Assembly (NCBI GenBank): GCA_030688605.1
Contig: JAUYJB010000167.1
Location: forward strand, 1 to 59,978
Source: Hyphomicrobiales bacterium
Lineage (GTDB): Bacteria; Pseudomonadota; Alphaproteobacteria; Rhizobiales; NORP267
DNA length: 59,978 nucleotides
Direction: 5' to 3'
The translations under genes and the position numbers were made by a program. This document shows positions 57,909 to 59,978 of this stretch, one piece after another (the first letter of the stretch is position 1; each line of letters starts with the position of its first letter). A model generated the notes under the pieces. That model worked only from the letters and a program-made list of their open reading frames with translations, had not been told where the DNA came from and ran no database searches.

Positions 57909-59978
<2,070 letters not shown>

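Overview
This GC-rich window reads as the chromosome of an alphaproteobacterium, most likely of the Hyphomicrobiales (Rhizobiales). The evidence is gene content and order: a near-complete division and cell-wall (dcw) cluster running mraZ to ftsZ, then lpxC, bamD, recN and ligA; a DksA with a single cysteine; a DUF1127 protein; an FtsZ ending in [12 protein letters not shown]; and extragenic palindromes beginning TAGAGC, a type familiar from rhizobial genomes. Genus cannot be told from the sequence alone. There is no prophage, CRISPR array, rRNA or tRNA that I can support.

Region 1-7 kb is mixed: a cut-off Ala/Pro-rich C-terminus, a DUF6468-like membrane protein, a SAM methyltransferase facing a small protein that joins a RiPP-like leader to an S74 chaperone domain, dksA, a MoxR ATPase, a GGDEF-EAL enzyme and an FAD oxidoreductase. 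Region 7-16 kb on the plus strand carries sixA, the ycjX-ycjF pair, a 44-residue secreted peptide with its own terminator, the VWA partner of the MoxR ATPase, prmA and an aminopeptidase P gene, with a DUF1127 gene on the other strand.

From 41.7 kb down to 15.5 kb the minus strand is almost one transcription unit: mraZ-rsmH-ftsL-ftsI-murE-murF-mraY-murD-ftsW-murG-murC-murB-ddl-ftsQ-ftsA-ftsZ, then lpxC, bamD, recN, ligA, azlC, azlD. It encodes the lipid II pathway, the divisome core, the first committed step of lipid A, outer-membrane assembly and DNA repair. Many junctions are 4-bp ATGA, GTGA or TTGA overlaps. Four TGGG/CGGG repeats at exact 10-bp spacing overlie the mraZ promoter. Upstream lie the RNase P RNA with a clear promoter and terminator, a lytic transglycosylase, an amidase and a TerB/DnaJ protein.

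Region 44.8-52.3 kb is a catabolic module: a TRAP transporter (dctP, dctQ, dctM) with a MarR regulator, divergent from a 1252-residue 5-oxoprolinase/hydantoinase-type enzyme that carries two unusual in-frame inserts. Region 52.3-56.3 kb holds exported proteins on the minus strand: a DUF922 protease-like protein, two tandem DUF1194 VWA proteins plus the stump of a third, an extensin-like lipoprotein and an anchored hypothetical. The window ends with a 27-residue membrane peptide, a ketopantoate reductase-like enzyme and the C-terminal two thirds of metH.

The items I find most worth following are the RiPP-leader/S74 chimera beside a methyltransferase, the small mobile element nested in a palindrome at the bamD stop codon, the inserts in the oxoprolinase, the degenerating DUF1194 array and the two very small genes at 10389 and 56545.
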